From the NCBI RefSeq assembly GCF_001718795.1, contig NZ_CP013436.1, forward strand, positions 1-45,481: a stretch of 45,481 nucleotides of DNA, in the 5' to 3' direction. The position numbers and the translations under genes are program-made. Shown in pieces: positions 8,549 to 15,022 of this stretch; position 1 is the stretch's first letter, and each line of letters opens with the position of its first letter. Below the pieces are notes generated by a model. That model was given only the letters and a program-made list of their open reading frames with translations, was not told the origin of the DNA and did no database searches. The DNA is from Burkholderia latens. Lineage in GTDB: Bacteria; Pseudomonadota; Gammaproteobacteria; Burkholderiales; Burkholderiaceae.

Positions 8549-8815
8549 TCACCCTCTCCCCAGAGATCGCCTCGAACATCGGCGCCTCAACCCCGGCGCG
8601 TGTGGGACGGCCATCGGAAACGGTCCGGACCACTCGCGCACGTCTAGCGAATGACGCCTAGGATTGCCGACGAAGTAATACGGAGGCGTGGCCCGCCGGG
8701 CGCAATTTTGCGCCGAGCAACGCCCGACGACACCGAGCGGCGTCCCAGCTTCGCTGCAACTTCCCGATCAAGCAGGTACTTCGGCGGGCACCCCGTGCTG
8801 CGCAAATGCAGCGGA
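8549..8815 (-). pseudogene. Frameshifted AlpA/excisionase-like HTH gene
   Basis: Overlapping the 3' end of parA is a small reading frame (PPKYLLDREVAAKLG, ending near 8740) that resembles the start of an AlpA/HTH_17 DNA-binding protein. The matching second half, PPYYFVGNPRRHSLDVREW, is in a different frame (about 8630-8693) and runs to a stop at 8549. A single frameshift near 8725-8740 would join them. Intact members read like 'VAxxLGVSxxTL...GPPYxxVGNxRRY'. So I call a decayed or sequencing-frameshifted regulator/excisionase. An alternative is a genuine ~56-residue product ending at 8644. Confidence 0.5.
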
Positions 8816-9394
8816 CAGAATATCGAAGCAATGTCGCGCAGCGTTTCGAACGGCTGTTGAGGGGCTTTCAAGCGTCGCGCCGAGGAGCTCCGCCGCAGAA
8901 TTCACGAACCAGGCTGGTTGGTGAAGCACCCGTCCGGGAAATGCCTTTTCCAAGGCATCGATGTAGCGCTGCGCCGAGGCTTGTGCGTGCTTATTGGTTG
9001 TCCATGCAGACGGCAACGCGATTGCACCGGGCATAGCGGACATATCAAGCGCGACCGCCTCGAGATCTTCCTCCGAGGCGCGGAACGGCAACAGCGTTAG
9101 GTGAGCTGCCGCGGCCATCTCCTTGTCAAAAGCAGGACGGTTGCCGCCGCCGTCGACAATGAGCCATCCATTTTTGGTGATTTGGCTCGCTGTCAGGATC
9201 TGGGCAAGATGAGCGGCGTCCCGCCCATCGAGTACGCCGTACGGTCGCCCGTGTTCTTTTACGCGTCGATGCGGATCCGTCAGGACATATGCCGCCGGTT
9301 GCTTACGGAGAATGGCACCGAGAGACATCAAATGCGACGTAGTGGTCTTGGTCGTACCACCCTTTTGACCACCGACATAAACGATATTGCTCAT
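8768..9394 (-). CDS. parA: ParA-family partition ATPase
   Basis: Small ParA ATPase of 208 residues that drives plasmid segregation over the nucleoid. The deviant Walker A motif KGGTTKTT is at residues 11-18 (K11 signature, K16 P-loop), and the Walker B-like segment is WLIVDGGG (about 77-84). There is no N-terminal HTH, so it belongs to the type Ib class (ParF/delta-like), which works with a small centromere-binding protein. The start overlaps the stop of the upstream 118-residue gene by 4 bp (ATGA), which implies translational coupling. The partner gene and the repeat array upstream support the role. Confidence 0.9.
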   Translation of the reverse strand: MSNIVYVGGQKGGTTKTTTSHLMSLGAILRKQPAAYVLTDPHRRVKEHGRPYGVLDGRDAAHLAQILTASQITKNGWLIVDGGGNRPAFDKEMAAAAHLTLLPFRASEEDLEAVALDMSAMPGAIALPSAWTTNKHAQASAQRYIDALEKAFPGRVLHQPAWFVNSAAELLGATLESPSTAVRNAARHCFDILSAAFAQHGVPAEVPA

Positions 9395-9747
9395 ACTTTC
9401 CCCTTTTCGAGTACTTCGAGCATGATTTCCTGCGCGGACACCATTCGTCCGAGTTCCTGACTGCGTTTCGCGGCGGCCGCGACATAGCGCGCGTGCAGCG
9501 TTCGCGTTGGACGCAATGTCAACGCCATTGTGTCGATGACTTCTTTTGCCCCTGCCCTCTTCGCTACTTTCTTGGCAGCGGGTACTGGTTCACGAGGATC
9601 GGTGGATACCGACGCCGGGACGCTCTGAGCCGGCGCTGCAGGCGACGGGCCGCCGGACGGCTCGTTGACGGGGGGTTGCACAAGAGGTGCTTCACTTGCG
9701 GTGCGCAAGCGAGACGCCAGATCGTCAACGCCTTTTGCTGGTTTCAT
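9391..9747 (-). CDS. Putative centromere-binding partition protein (ParG/ParB-like)
   Basis: 118-residue protein encoded directly upstream of parA with an ATGA overlap. The first 65 residues are Pro/Ala/Ser-rich and probably disordered; then come a basic patch (AAKKVAKRAGAKE) and a C-terminal segment ALTLRPTRTLHARYV followed by two helices. That strand-helix-helix order fits a ribbon-helix-helix fold, as in ParG and omega, where a flexible N-tail stimulates the ATPase. Upstream of the start lies 1.1 kb of 8-bp-phased repeats, the expected operator/centromere for such a protein. I infer function from context and fold pattern; there is no diagnostic motif. Confidence 0.7.
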   Translation of the reverse strand: MKPAKGVDDLASRLRTASEAPLVQPPVNEPSGGPSPAAPAQSVPASVSTDPREPVPAAKKVAKRAGAKEVIDTMALTLRPTRTLHARYVAAAAKRSQELGRMVSAQEIMLEVLEKGKV

Positions 9748-10549
9748 GGTTTTACCCTTATAGCGCTATAGCTGTATGCGGTTGTAGAGCTACGCCGTCA
9801 GAGCATTAAAGCGTCATGAAGGCATAACGCCGTAGCGGCATGCCATCATAACATCACGAACCGCGCTTCGGATCGATCGTTACCTACTTCGCCGCGTAAC
9901 GTCGCAAATCCGCGACGCTATGGCGTCATGGCGGTATGACATCACACCGTCACGACGTCGTGAAATCGGTGCCGCCGTAATGGCATGATGGTGTAGTGCT
10001 ATAGAGGTATAGCGCTAGAGCGCAACATCTCCATCGAGACCTCTCGCCGCGATGTTGCAGAGGTATGACGGCATAACGTCGCGGATTCGTGCCGTCATAA
10101 CGCCATAGCGGCATAGCGTCACAACATCACAAACTTATAAATCTGTACCGTCGCGATAGCATGATGGCATAGCTCTATAGAGGTATAGCGCTATAGGCGC
10201 GCACCGACACTCCTCGACGTGACGCTGCAACGTTATGACGGCATAACGTCGTAGGCTCACGCCATCGTAACGTTATAGCGTTATGCTATTACAGCGTTAT
10301 GAGGTTGTGCGGTCGTGATGGCATGATGGCGTGGCTCTATAGCGGCATAGCACTATAGTCCTCGGTCGGTGCCGAGATCGCCGGCCCTGATGTTGCAGAG
10401 GTGTGCCGCTATAAAACCATGAATTCATATCATCATGATGTCGTAGCGTTACGATGTTATGATGCTGTACCGTTGCGGTGGCATGATGGTGTGGTGCTAT
10501 AGGGGTATGGTGCTGCAGACGCCGCTTCAATTGAGAGTCAGTGGCATGA

Positions 10550-10621
10550 TGCTGTAGTGCTGTAGTGCTGTAGTGCTGTAGTGCTGTAGTGCTGTAGTGC
10601 TGTAGTGCTGTAGTGCTGTAG
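10550..10621 (+). repeat. Perfect tandem repeat, 9 x TGCTGTAG
   Basis: Nine uninterrupted copies of the 8-mer TGCTGTAG (72 bp) inside the degenerate 8-bp array. Same unit length and related sequence as the surrounding words, so it looks like a recent local expansion. Confidence 0.97.
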
Positions 10622-10734
10622 CGGTGTGATGGCGTAACGCTGTAGAGGTATAGGGGTGCGGGTATCGAGGGCGCCTGAAGATGGACCACTATAACGCCAT
10701 GGTGCTGCGATGTTATGACGTTATAGACTTGTAG

Positions 10735-10798
10735 TGGTGTAGTGGTGTAGTGGTGTAGTGGTGTAGTGGTGTAGTGGTGTAGTGGTGTAGTGGTGTAG
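10735..10798 (+). repeat. Perfect tandem repeat, 8 x TGGTGTAG
   Basis: Eight uninterrupted copies of TGGTGTAG (64 bp), one base different from the unit at 10550-10621 (C/G at the third base). It is a second, independent expansion near the vapB side of the array. Confidence 0.97.
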
Positions 10799-10910
10799 TG
10801 GCGTGATGCTATAGCGTATGTGATCCGCAATGGCGTGACGTTATAGTGGCATGACATTACAAGAGTGACGACGGCGGCAGGACAAAAGTTGCGAATAGGT
10901 GTCGGCTTGT

Positions 10911-10926
10911 ATATGCTGTGGCATAT
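10911..10926. promoter_or_regulatory. Inverted-repeat operator upstream of vapB (copy 1)
   Basis: ATATGC-TGTG-GCATAT, a perfect 6-bp inverted repeat with a 4-nt spacer, 29 bp before the vapB start. The same palindrome stands before the second vapBC copy (35243-35258). AbrB-type antitoxins bind such sites to repress their own operon. Confidence 0.65.
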
Positions 10927-10954
10927 GCCGTCCCGTTTGAATTGGAGGTCCCCC

Positions 10955-11197
10955 ATGCCAACCCATGACACCCGCCACGCGCGCCTGTTTCGCAACGGGC
11001 GCAGCCAGGCCGTGCGGATCCCGCGCGAATTCGAATTACCGGTCTCGGAGGTCACCATCCACCGGGAAGGCCGCCGCTTGATCATCGAGCCCGTAGAGGC
11101 CGCGCCCTTGCGCGAGCTGTTCGCCCAATGGACCCCGCTGGACGAGACGTTTCCGGACATCGAGGACCTTCCGCCTGAACCGGTCGACATCGAATGA
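10955..11197 (+). CDS. vapB: VapB-type antitoxin, SpoVT/AbrB fold
   Basis: 80-residue antitoxin. Residues 5-45 (ARLFRNGRSQAVRIPREFEL, then VTIHREGRRLIIEP) form a swapped-hairpin AbrB DNA-binding domain. The acidic C-terminus (ETFPDIEDLPPEPVDIE) is the usual toxin-neutralising tail. I choose the ATG at 10955 because GGAGGT sits 8 bp before it and the duplicate copy conserves from here; an in-frame ATG at 10865 extends into non-conserved repeats. It overlaps vapC by 4 bp (ATGA). A near-identical second copy is on the minus strand at 34972-35214. Confidence 0.9.
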   Translation: MPTHDTRHARLFRNGRSQAVRIPREFELPVSEVTIHREGRRLIIEPVEAAPLRELFAQWTPLDETFPDIEDLPPEPVDIE

Positions 11198-11604
11198 CGC
11201 TGTACCTGCTCGATACCAACATTTTGTCGAACGTGATCCGCGACCCGCGCGGCGCATGCGCCACCCGGATCGGAGAGACCCCGCCGGAGCAAGTGTGCAC
11301 CTCGATCGTCGTCGCCGCGGAACTGCGGTTCGGCGTCTGGAAGCGCGGCTCGTCGACGCTCGCGCAGCGCGTCGAGCAACTGCTCGCGAGCCTGACCGTG
11401 TTGCCGCTGCAGCCCGACGCGGACCGCTGCTACGGGCGGTTGCGGGCCGAGCTCGAGAAGCAAGGCCAGCTGATCGGCGCCAACGACATGCTGATCGCCG
11501 CGCACGCGCTGGCCGTCGACGCCGTGCTGGTCACGGACAACACGGCTGAATTCACCCGCGTTGCCGGGCTGCCGGTCGAAAACTGGCTGCGATCGGCGAC
11601 ATAA
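11194..11604 (+). CDS. vapC: VapC-type toxin, PIN-domain ribonuclease
   Basis: 136-residue PIN-domain endoribonuclease; VapC toxins cleave tRNA or rRNA when their antitoxin is lost, so the pair promotes plasmid maintenance. The acidic metal-binding residues are visible: D7 (LLDTNI), E43 (AAELRFG), D98 (GANDML) and D115 (VTDN). The protein is identical to the copy at 34565-34975, although flanking genes in the duplicated block have diverged. This suggests strong selection or recent gene conversion. It starts within the vapB stop (ATGA). Confidence 0.93.
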   Translation: MTLYLLDTNILSNVIRDPRGACATRIGETPPEQVCTSIVVAAELRFGVWKRGSSTLAQRVEQLLASLTVLPLQPDADRCYGRLRAELEKQGQLIGANDMLIAAHALAVDAVLVTDNTAEFTRVAGLPVENWLRSAT

Positions 11605-11683
11605 CGCGGCGTGGCGGCCGCCGGCGGCACGGTGGGCGCCACCGACGCACGCCAGTGCGCCTGAGAACAGAATAGGAGCGGGG

Positions 11684-11824
11684 ATGAACGGATTCGGCGG
11701 TGCGGCGATTTTGGCCTTTTCATTGACTGTCGGGTGCCTCGCGCTCGGCTGGGCCGTACCGGCGGGAGTAACGTTCGCCGCGTGCATCGTGTGCACGGTC
11801 AACGCGTCCCGGGGCGAGCAATAA
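11684..11824 (+). CDS. Small membrane protein, unknown function
   Basis: 46-residue product, MNGFGGAAILAFSLTV followed by a second hydrophobic stretch (VTFAACIVCTV), so two short membrane segments or one hairpin. TAGGAGCGGGG precedes the ATG as a ribosome-binding site. It is conserved in the duplicated block at 34349-34486, including start, length and hydrophobic pattern, which supports real coding. Function unknown. Confidence 0.6.
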   Translation: MNGFGGAAILAFSLTVGCLALGWAVPAGVTFAACIVCTVNASRGEQ

Positions 11825-11903
11825 GCGCCGGCCGACCGCCGCACGCATCAGGAATGTCGATCGCCGTGCCGCGATATGTGGGTGTGGCGAAGGAGATGGC
11901 GAA

Positions 11904-12263
11904 GTGACAACGCCGATGACGGCTGTCCAGCAGATGTACCTCGAGTGGTGCATCGGCTACATGAAGTTCCGAATTGCCGACGCGATGTCGGTCGGTCTGA
12001 TGTCCCTCGAGGCCGAGCGCTACGATGCGCTGTGGACCATGCTGCAAAGGGGGCGGTACGGCTTCCTCGATGACGACATGATCGAGATTGGCCGGCGCCT
12101 GTTTCCGGACGCGCCGAACGCCCCGGAGGGTTCCGGGCTCGACGCGGCCTACGAGCACGTGTGTACGGCGCTTGACGACTGGTTGCCGAGCTTCGTCATC
12201 CCGCCAGGCCAGGTGTCGTTCCTGCCGGACCCCGAACTGCCGGACGGCGAGCCCGCTGCGTGA
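11904..12263 (+). CDS. Conserved hypothetical protein (119 aa)
   Basis: 119-residue acidic protein with no domain I recognise: it begins MTTPMTAVQQMYLEWCIGY and ends with a Pro/acidic tail. Start is GTG at 11904 with AAGGAG 9 bp upstream. The paralogue at 33907-34266 differs at few positions, mostly conservative, showing that selection acts on the protein. It lies between two small membrane-protein genes in both loci, so the three travel as a unit behind vapBC. Confidence 0.75.
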   Translation: MTTPMTAVQQMYLEWCIGYMKFRIADAMSVGLMSLEAERYDALWTMLQRGRYGFLDDDMIEIGRRLFPDAPNAPEGSGLDAAYEHVCTALDDWLPSFVIPPGQVSFLPDPELPDGEPAA

Positions 12264-12310
12264 GCGGCCGCAGGATAGAATCCACCGTGTGAATCCAGAG
12301 GATCTCGACA

Positions 12311-12511
12311 ATGAATCTGACAGCCTGGCAGTACAAGAAAGGCGGGTGGGGCAGGGGCGTGGCGGCCGGAGCGGCGCTGATCGCGCTGGCGTGCGTCGAC
12401 CGCGGGCTCTCGGTGGTGTGGCCAGCGAGCTACGGGCTGGTTCACCCGCTGGCGGCGATCGCCGCGGCGAACCTGCCGTTCGTGGCCGCGTACCTGATCC
12501 TGCGGTCCTGA
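12311..12511 (+). CDS. Small two-helix membrane protein, unknown function
   Basis: 66 residues with two hydrophobic segments (GVAAGAALIALACV and PLAAIAAANLPFVAAYLIL) and a short basic N-terminus. Paralogue at 33658-33858. A strong terminator follows at 12522-12545, so it closes the vapBC-led unit. Confidence 0.65.
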   Translation: MNLTAWQYKKGGWGRGVAAGAALIALACVDRGLSVVWPASYGLVHPLAAIAAANLPFVAAYLILRS

Positions 12512-12521
12512 GCGACGGGCG

Positions 12522-12545
12522 AACCCGGCTGCGGCCGGGTTTTTG
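12522..12545 (+). terminator. Rho-independent terminator
   Basis: AACCCGGC-TGCG-GCCGGGTT stem-loop followed by TTTT. The same hairpin ends the duplicate unit on the minus strand (33625-33648). Confidence 0.9.
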
Positions 12546-12556
12546 TGGTGCGTTGT

Positions 12557-12586
12557 CAATGCCGATAACTCTCCTTATCGGCATTG
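12557..12586. other. Perfect 12-bp inverted repeat with 6-bp spacer: candidate recombinase core site
   Basis: CAATGCCGATAA - CTCTCC - TTATCGGCATTG. The arm length and 6-bp spacer are those of tyrosine-recombinase core sites (dif-like). The duplicated block shares sequence with this locus up to and including the left arm and most of the spacer (33598-33614 region), and homology stops there. Cargo genes differ beyond it. A tyrosine recombinase gene (17172) lies at the far end of the cargo. Alternatively it could be a simple regulatory palindrome. Confidence 0.5.
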
Positions 12587-12629
12587 CGTTTAATGGCAGA
12601 AAACCCGGAAGGGCGATTTGTAATAGTGC

Positions 12630-12682
12630 TTGACCCGACAAAATGTCGTGCTACGATGCAAGCACACGACATTTTGTCGGGT
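12630..12682 (+). promoter_or_regulatory. Promoter with paired operator palindromes for the zinc-ribbon/HTH gene
   Basis: Arms ACCCGACAAAATGTCGTG (12633-12650) and its exact complement (12665-12682) form an 18-bp perfect inverted repeat around a 14-nt centre. Each arm is itself palindromic (CGACA-AAA-TGTCG and CGACA-TTT-TGTCG), so there are two operators. TTGACC (12630) and TACGAT (12652), with a 16-bp spacer, make a plausible promoter in which one operator fills the spacer. The gene starting at 12701 encodes an HTH protein, so autorepression is likely. Confidence 0.75.
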
Positions 12683-12700
12683 TTGGTCCGGAGGGCCACC

Positions 12701-13414
12701 ATGGAGAAGATCGAAGACGGCGTGCTGTACGTGTACCGCTGCCCGGCCTGCGGCAAACGCGGCGAGGTCCATCACCCGGACGACAGCTACGACGGCGCGG
12801 CGGCCACCTGCGAGAAATGCTACGGCCCGGTCACGCTCGAGTGGGACGGGGGCGTGACGTTCGAGATCGCCCCCCGCGTGCCGGCGGGCCACCCGCCGAC
12901 CGCGGCCGAGCTGGTCGGCATGCGTACGCGGCATGGACGCACCCAGGCCGGCGTCGCCGAGCGGCTGGGCGTGACCACCCGGCAGGTGCAGCGCTGGGAG
13001 GCCGGCGTCGGCACGATGCCGGTCGCGTCCTGGCAGCTGCTGTGCCGCGAGTGGGGCACGCGCTTCCGGGAGGACTTCGCGCCGGCGTCGGGCCCGATGA
13101 CGCGCGGCTGGGACACGCTGCGCGACACTGCACGCGACACCATCGAGCGCGGCGACGTCGTGCACCTGCAGGCGATCGCCGGGCCGCTGGTCGTGGCGAC
13201 CGTGTGTGCCGATCGCGTCCACGACGGCCTGGTCGACGAGCACGCGTATGGCGCGATCGTGACGGGGCTGGGCGCCGCGTATCCCGCCGGTGCGCCTCTC
13301 GAACGCTTTACCCTGGGCGAGCGCGTGAGCTTCGCGCGGGACAACGTGATCCACCTCGAGCAGCGCGTGCCGCGCACGCAACCTCGTGACGGAGGGCAGC
13401 AGCATGACGACTAA
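12701..13414 (+). CDS. Zinc-ribbon plus XRE-type HTH regulator (MqsA-like layout)
   Basis: 237 residues. A zinc ribbon at 14-40 (C14, C17, C37, C40: CPAC...CEKC) is followed by an XRE helix-turn-helix at about 69-105 (TRHGRTQAGVAERLGVTTRQVQRWE cut in two helices) and a C-terminal domain (about 150-225) of unknown role. The order of zinc ribbon then HTH recalls MqsA-type antitoxins, but the protein is longer and no MqsR-like toxin lies beside it. Start ATG 12701 has GGAGGG upstream. A double palindrome in its promoter suggests it represses itself. It is the first gene of the cargo specific to this locus. Confidence 0.75.
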   Translation: MEKIEDGVLYVYRCPACGKRGEVHHPDDSYDGAAATCEKCYGPVTLEWDGGVTFEIAPRVPAGHPPTAAELVGMRTRHGRTQAGVAERLGVTTRQVQRWEAGVGTMPVASWQLLCREWGTRFREDFAPASGPMTRGWDTLRDTARDTIERGDVVHLQAIAGPLVVATVCADRVHDGLVDEHAYGAIVTGLGAAYPAGAPLERFTLGERVSFARDNVIHLEQRVPRTQPRDGGQQHDD

Positions 13415-13610
13415 TCAGTGGGTGCTGTTAATCGTCGTCGCAGGGTCAGCATTCATCCAAGGCGTGGGCGCGTTCGCGGACTCGGTATGGAGACTGGTGG
13501 TGGCAGGTGTCGCGCTCGTCACCGTGTTCATCCTGTTTGGCGTACGCCTGCAAGGTGACGGCTTGACAAGCGGGCGTGCCCGTCGATGCAGTCGACGGCG
13601 GGGCGAGTGA
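13404..13610 (+). CDS. Small membrane protein, unknown
   Basis: 68 residues with two hydrophobic segments (WVLLIVVAGSAFIQGVGA and LVVAGVALVTVFILFGV) and an Arg-rich tail. ATG 13404 is preceded by GGAGGG and overlaps the end of the upstream HTH gene by 11 bp, so the two are probably co-transcribed. Function unknown. Confidence 0.55.
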   Translation: MTTNQWVLLIVVAGSAFIQGVGAFADSVWRLVVAGVALVTVFILFGVRLQGDGLTSGRARRCSRRRGE

Positions 13611-13640
13611 GCGTGCCAGGTGTCGAAATAGGAGAACGGG

Positions 13641-13874
13641 ATGGCAACAAGCTGGTTGTTGGTTTTGATGGTGAGCGGATCGATGGCGATCGGTGATGGC
13701 GGGTACAAGTCCGAGGCGCTGTGTCAGCGCACGGGCACCGAAGCCGTGGCGCGCCTGGATCGCCACGAGGCGGAAGTGGAAAAGGCCAACACCAAGGTCT
13801 CGCCCGGTAGCACGGTGCAGTCGTATCGGGCGCGAAGCTGGTCCTATCAGTGCCTGCCGACCGACAAGGGATAG
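13641..13874 (+). CDS. Small secreted or membrane-anchored protein, unknown
   Basis: 77 residues starting MATSWLLVLMVSGSMAIGDGG, which looks like a short signal peptide or anchor. The rest is hydrophilic, with two Cys (CQRTG and SYQCLP) that could form a disulfide. AGGAGAACGGG precedes the ATG. No family recognised. Confidence 0.5.
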   Translation: MATSWLLVLMVSGSMAIGDGGYKSEALCQRTGTEAVARLDRHEAEVEKANTKVSPGSTVQSYRARSWSYQCLPTDKG

Positions 13875-13922
13875 GCGAAAGGCGCACGGCGGGCACGACG
13901 CACGATGCAAACGGAGAAAAAG

Positions 13923-14216
13923 ATGCAAGACGCAACCAATACGATGCTGTGCTGGAATCCGGATTCCGGCGAGGTAGCGCTGGTGCCGTGGCCCGATCCT
14001 GAGGGCTTGTCGCGCCCCTATGAGCGGTCCGCGCTGGCCTGCTACGCGGAAGTTCGTGACATGAGCGTGGCGCAACGGCAAACGCATGTGCTGTCCGGGG
14101 CGATCGGGCTGATCGTGCGCGACCACTGCAACCCGAGCGCGGTTCACGATGCCCTGCTGGGCCTCGTCGAGTATCGCGACAGCATCCCGCCGGACATGGG
14201 CGAGTCGTCCGCATAG
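13923..14216 (+). CDS. Hypothetical protein (97 aa)
   Basis: 97-residue soluble-looking protein beginning MQDATNTMLCWNPDSGEV. I prefer the ATG at 13923 because CGGAGAAAAAG lies just upstream; an in-frame ATG at 13905 would give 103 residues. No domain recognised. Part of a run of short plus-strand genes between the HTH gene and the HNH nuclease. Confidence 0.5.
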   Translation: MQDATNTMLCWNPDSGEVALVPWPDPEGLSRPYERSALACYAEVRDMSVAQRQTHVLSGAIGLIVRDHCNPSAVHDALLGLVEYRDSIPPDMGESSA

Positions 14217-14326
14217 CTCGACAGTGAATTGCAGCGACATCTGGATCCGCGTCGACCTGGATAGCCACTTTTGTGCGTCGTTTGAACACCTGTAGGGGGT
14301 CCATTCCCTACGAGCAAGGTGCTCAT

Positions 14327-14434
14327 ATGAACCGCGAAACGGTAACTGGTTGGCTGAACTTCATCGTCGCAGTGATGAGAGCAGGATGGTGGGCGTACCA
14401 GGTGATCGTCCTGATCGACCATCTGCCCCACTAA
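14327..14434 (+). CDS. Very small ORF (35 aa), possible membrane peptide
   Basis: ATG AAC CGC ... to TAA encodes 35 residues with one hydrophobic segment (WLNFIVAVMRAGWWAYQVIVL). It lies directly before a GC-rich hairpin terminator and after AAGGTGC. Coding is plausible from its position but not proven. Confidence 0.35.
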   Translation: MNRETVTGWLNFIVAVMRAGWWAYQVIVLIDHLPH

Positions 14435-14440
14435 AGTTCC

Positions 14441-14467
14441 GCCCGCCCCGCGTGGGGCGGGCACTTT
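14441..14467 (+). terminator. Probable terminator hairpin
   Basis: GCCCGCCCC-GCGT-GGGGCGGGC, a 9-bp perfect GC stem at 14441-14462, followed by ACTTTCG. The T tract is weak but the stem is strong, and it separates the small-gene run from the next gene at 14486. Confidence 0.65.
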
Positions 14468-14485
14468 CGTACCCAATGGAGCGGC

Positions 14486-14929
14486 ATGAACGGCGAGCAA
14501 ACCTGGAACCGGCTGGACCTTGCGCAGGAGCAGCTCGAACTCGCGGTCACGTTGTTTCTCGAGCGACGCAGTTACGCAGCCGCCATCACGCTAGCCGGCG
14601 CCGCCGAGCGCGTGTTCGGCGACGCGCTGGCCGCCGGAAAGCAGCCGCACAACCTGGACCGGCAGTGGGAACAAATGGAGCCGCTCGCGCGTTGGCTCGC
14701 ACCCTACGCGCCCCAGAAGAAGGCGGACCTTCGGATCGAACAGAACCGTGTGTTCGATGCGTTGCGCCATTGGGATCGCGCGCCGACGATCGAACTCGTC
14801 GCCGATCTCGAGGCGGCCGCCTGCTGGATGCTGGTGCGTGCGTTCGACAACGCGCAGCGGCTCGGCCGCACGGTCGCCGGTTACGACGCATTCAACGACT
14901 GGTTCGTCGAACACGTGGTCGGCATATAG
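14486..14929 (+). CDS. Hypothetical protein, HEPN-like
   Basis: 147 residues, mostly helical. The N-terminal part LAQEQLELAVTLFLERRSY...AITLAGAAERVFGDAL resembles a family of small plasmid/chromosomal HEPN-like proteins. I do not see the catalytic R-x4-6-H motif of HEPN nucleases. The gene precedes an HNH nuclease gene by about 90 bp. Function unknown; the fold is inferred from the helix pattern only. Confidence 0.6.
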   Translation: MNGEQTWNRLDLAQEQLELAVTLFLERRSYAAAITLAGAAERVFGDALAAGKQPHNLDRQWEQMEPLARWLAPYAPQKKADLRIEQNRVFDALRHWDRAPTIELVADLEAAACWMLVRAFDNAQRLGRTVAGYDAFNDWFVEHVVGI

Positions 14930-15022
14930 TCTTCGACTTTGATTCACGGTCGACGACGCGTACGAGGTGCGCAGCGCGCCACGAAGGGCGAGAGCGCCTC
15001 CGCACGGACAAGGAGAGACGAC

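Larger units (their letters stand above)
9760..10860. repeat. 1.1-kb array of degenerate 8-bp units (candidate centromere/partition site)
   Basis: The whole gap between the partition operon and vapB is built of short words in an 8-bp register, roughly N-G-Y-R-T-A-R-N. Examples are GGCATAAC, GTCATAAC, GCCATAGC, GGCATAGC and GTCACAAC. The phase is kept for many units in a row, with breaks. On top there is a longer period: TGATGG followed by TGTAG/CATAG-like units recurs at 9986, 10162, 10324 and 10484, spaced about 176, 162 and 160 bp. Two stretches have become perfect tandem repeats (10550-10621 and 10735-10798). No gene is credible here; long frames across it encode only repeats. An 8-bp period matches sites of ribbon-helix-helix partition proteins. 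Confidence 0.85.

Noticed and set aside
8453..8654. A 67-codon plus-strand ORF after the iterons
   Set aside because: Starts within the last iteron, no ribosome-binding site, overlaps the AlpA-like remnant on the other strand.
9760..10860. CRISPR or coding repeat protein
   Set aside because: Units of 8 bp without spacers and frames with repeats in all phases argue for a DNA site instead.
10297..11844. A 515-codon open frame on the minus strand
   Set aside because: It runs antisense to vapBC and through the 8-bp array, giving repetitive peptide (HYTTTPLH and YSTTALQH units). Repeat-driven shadow, not a gene.
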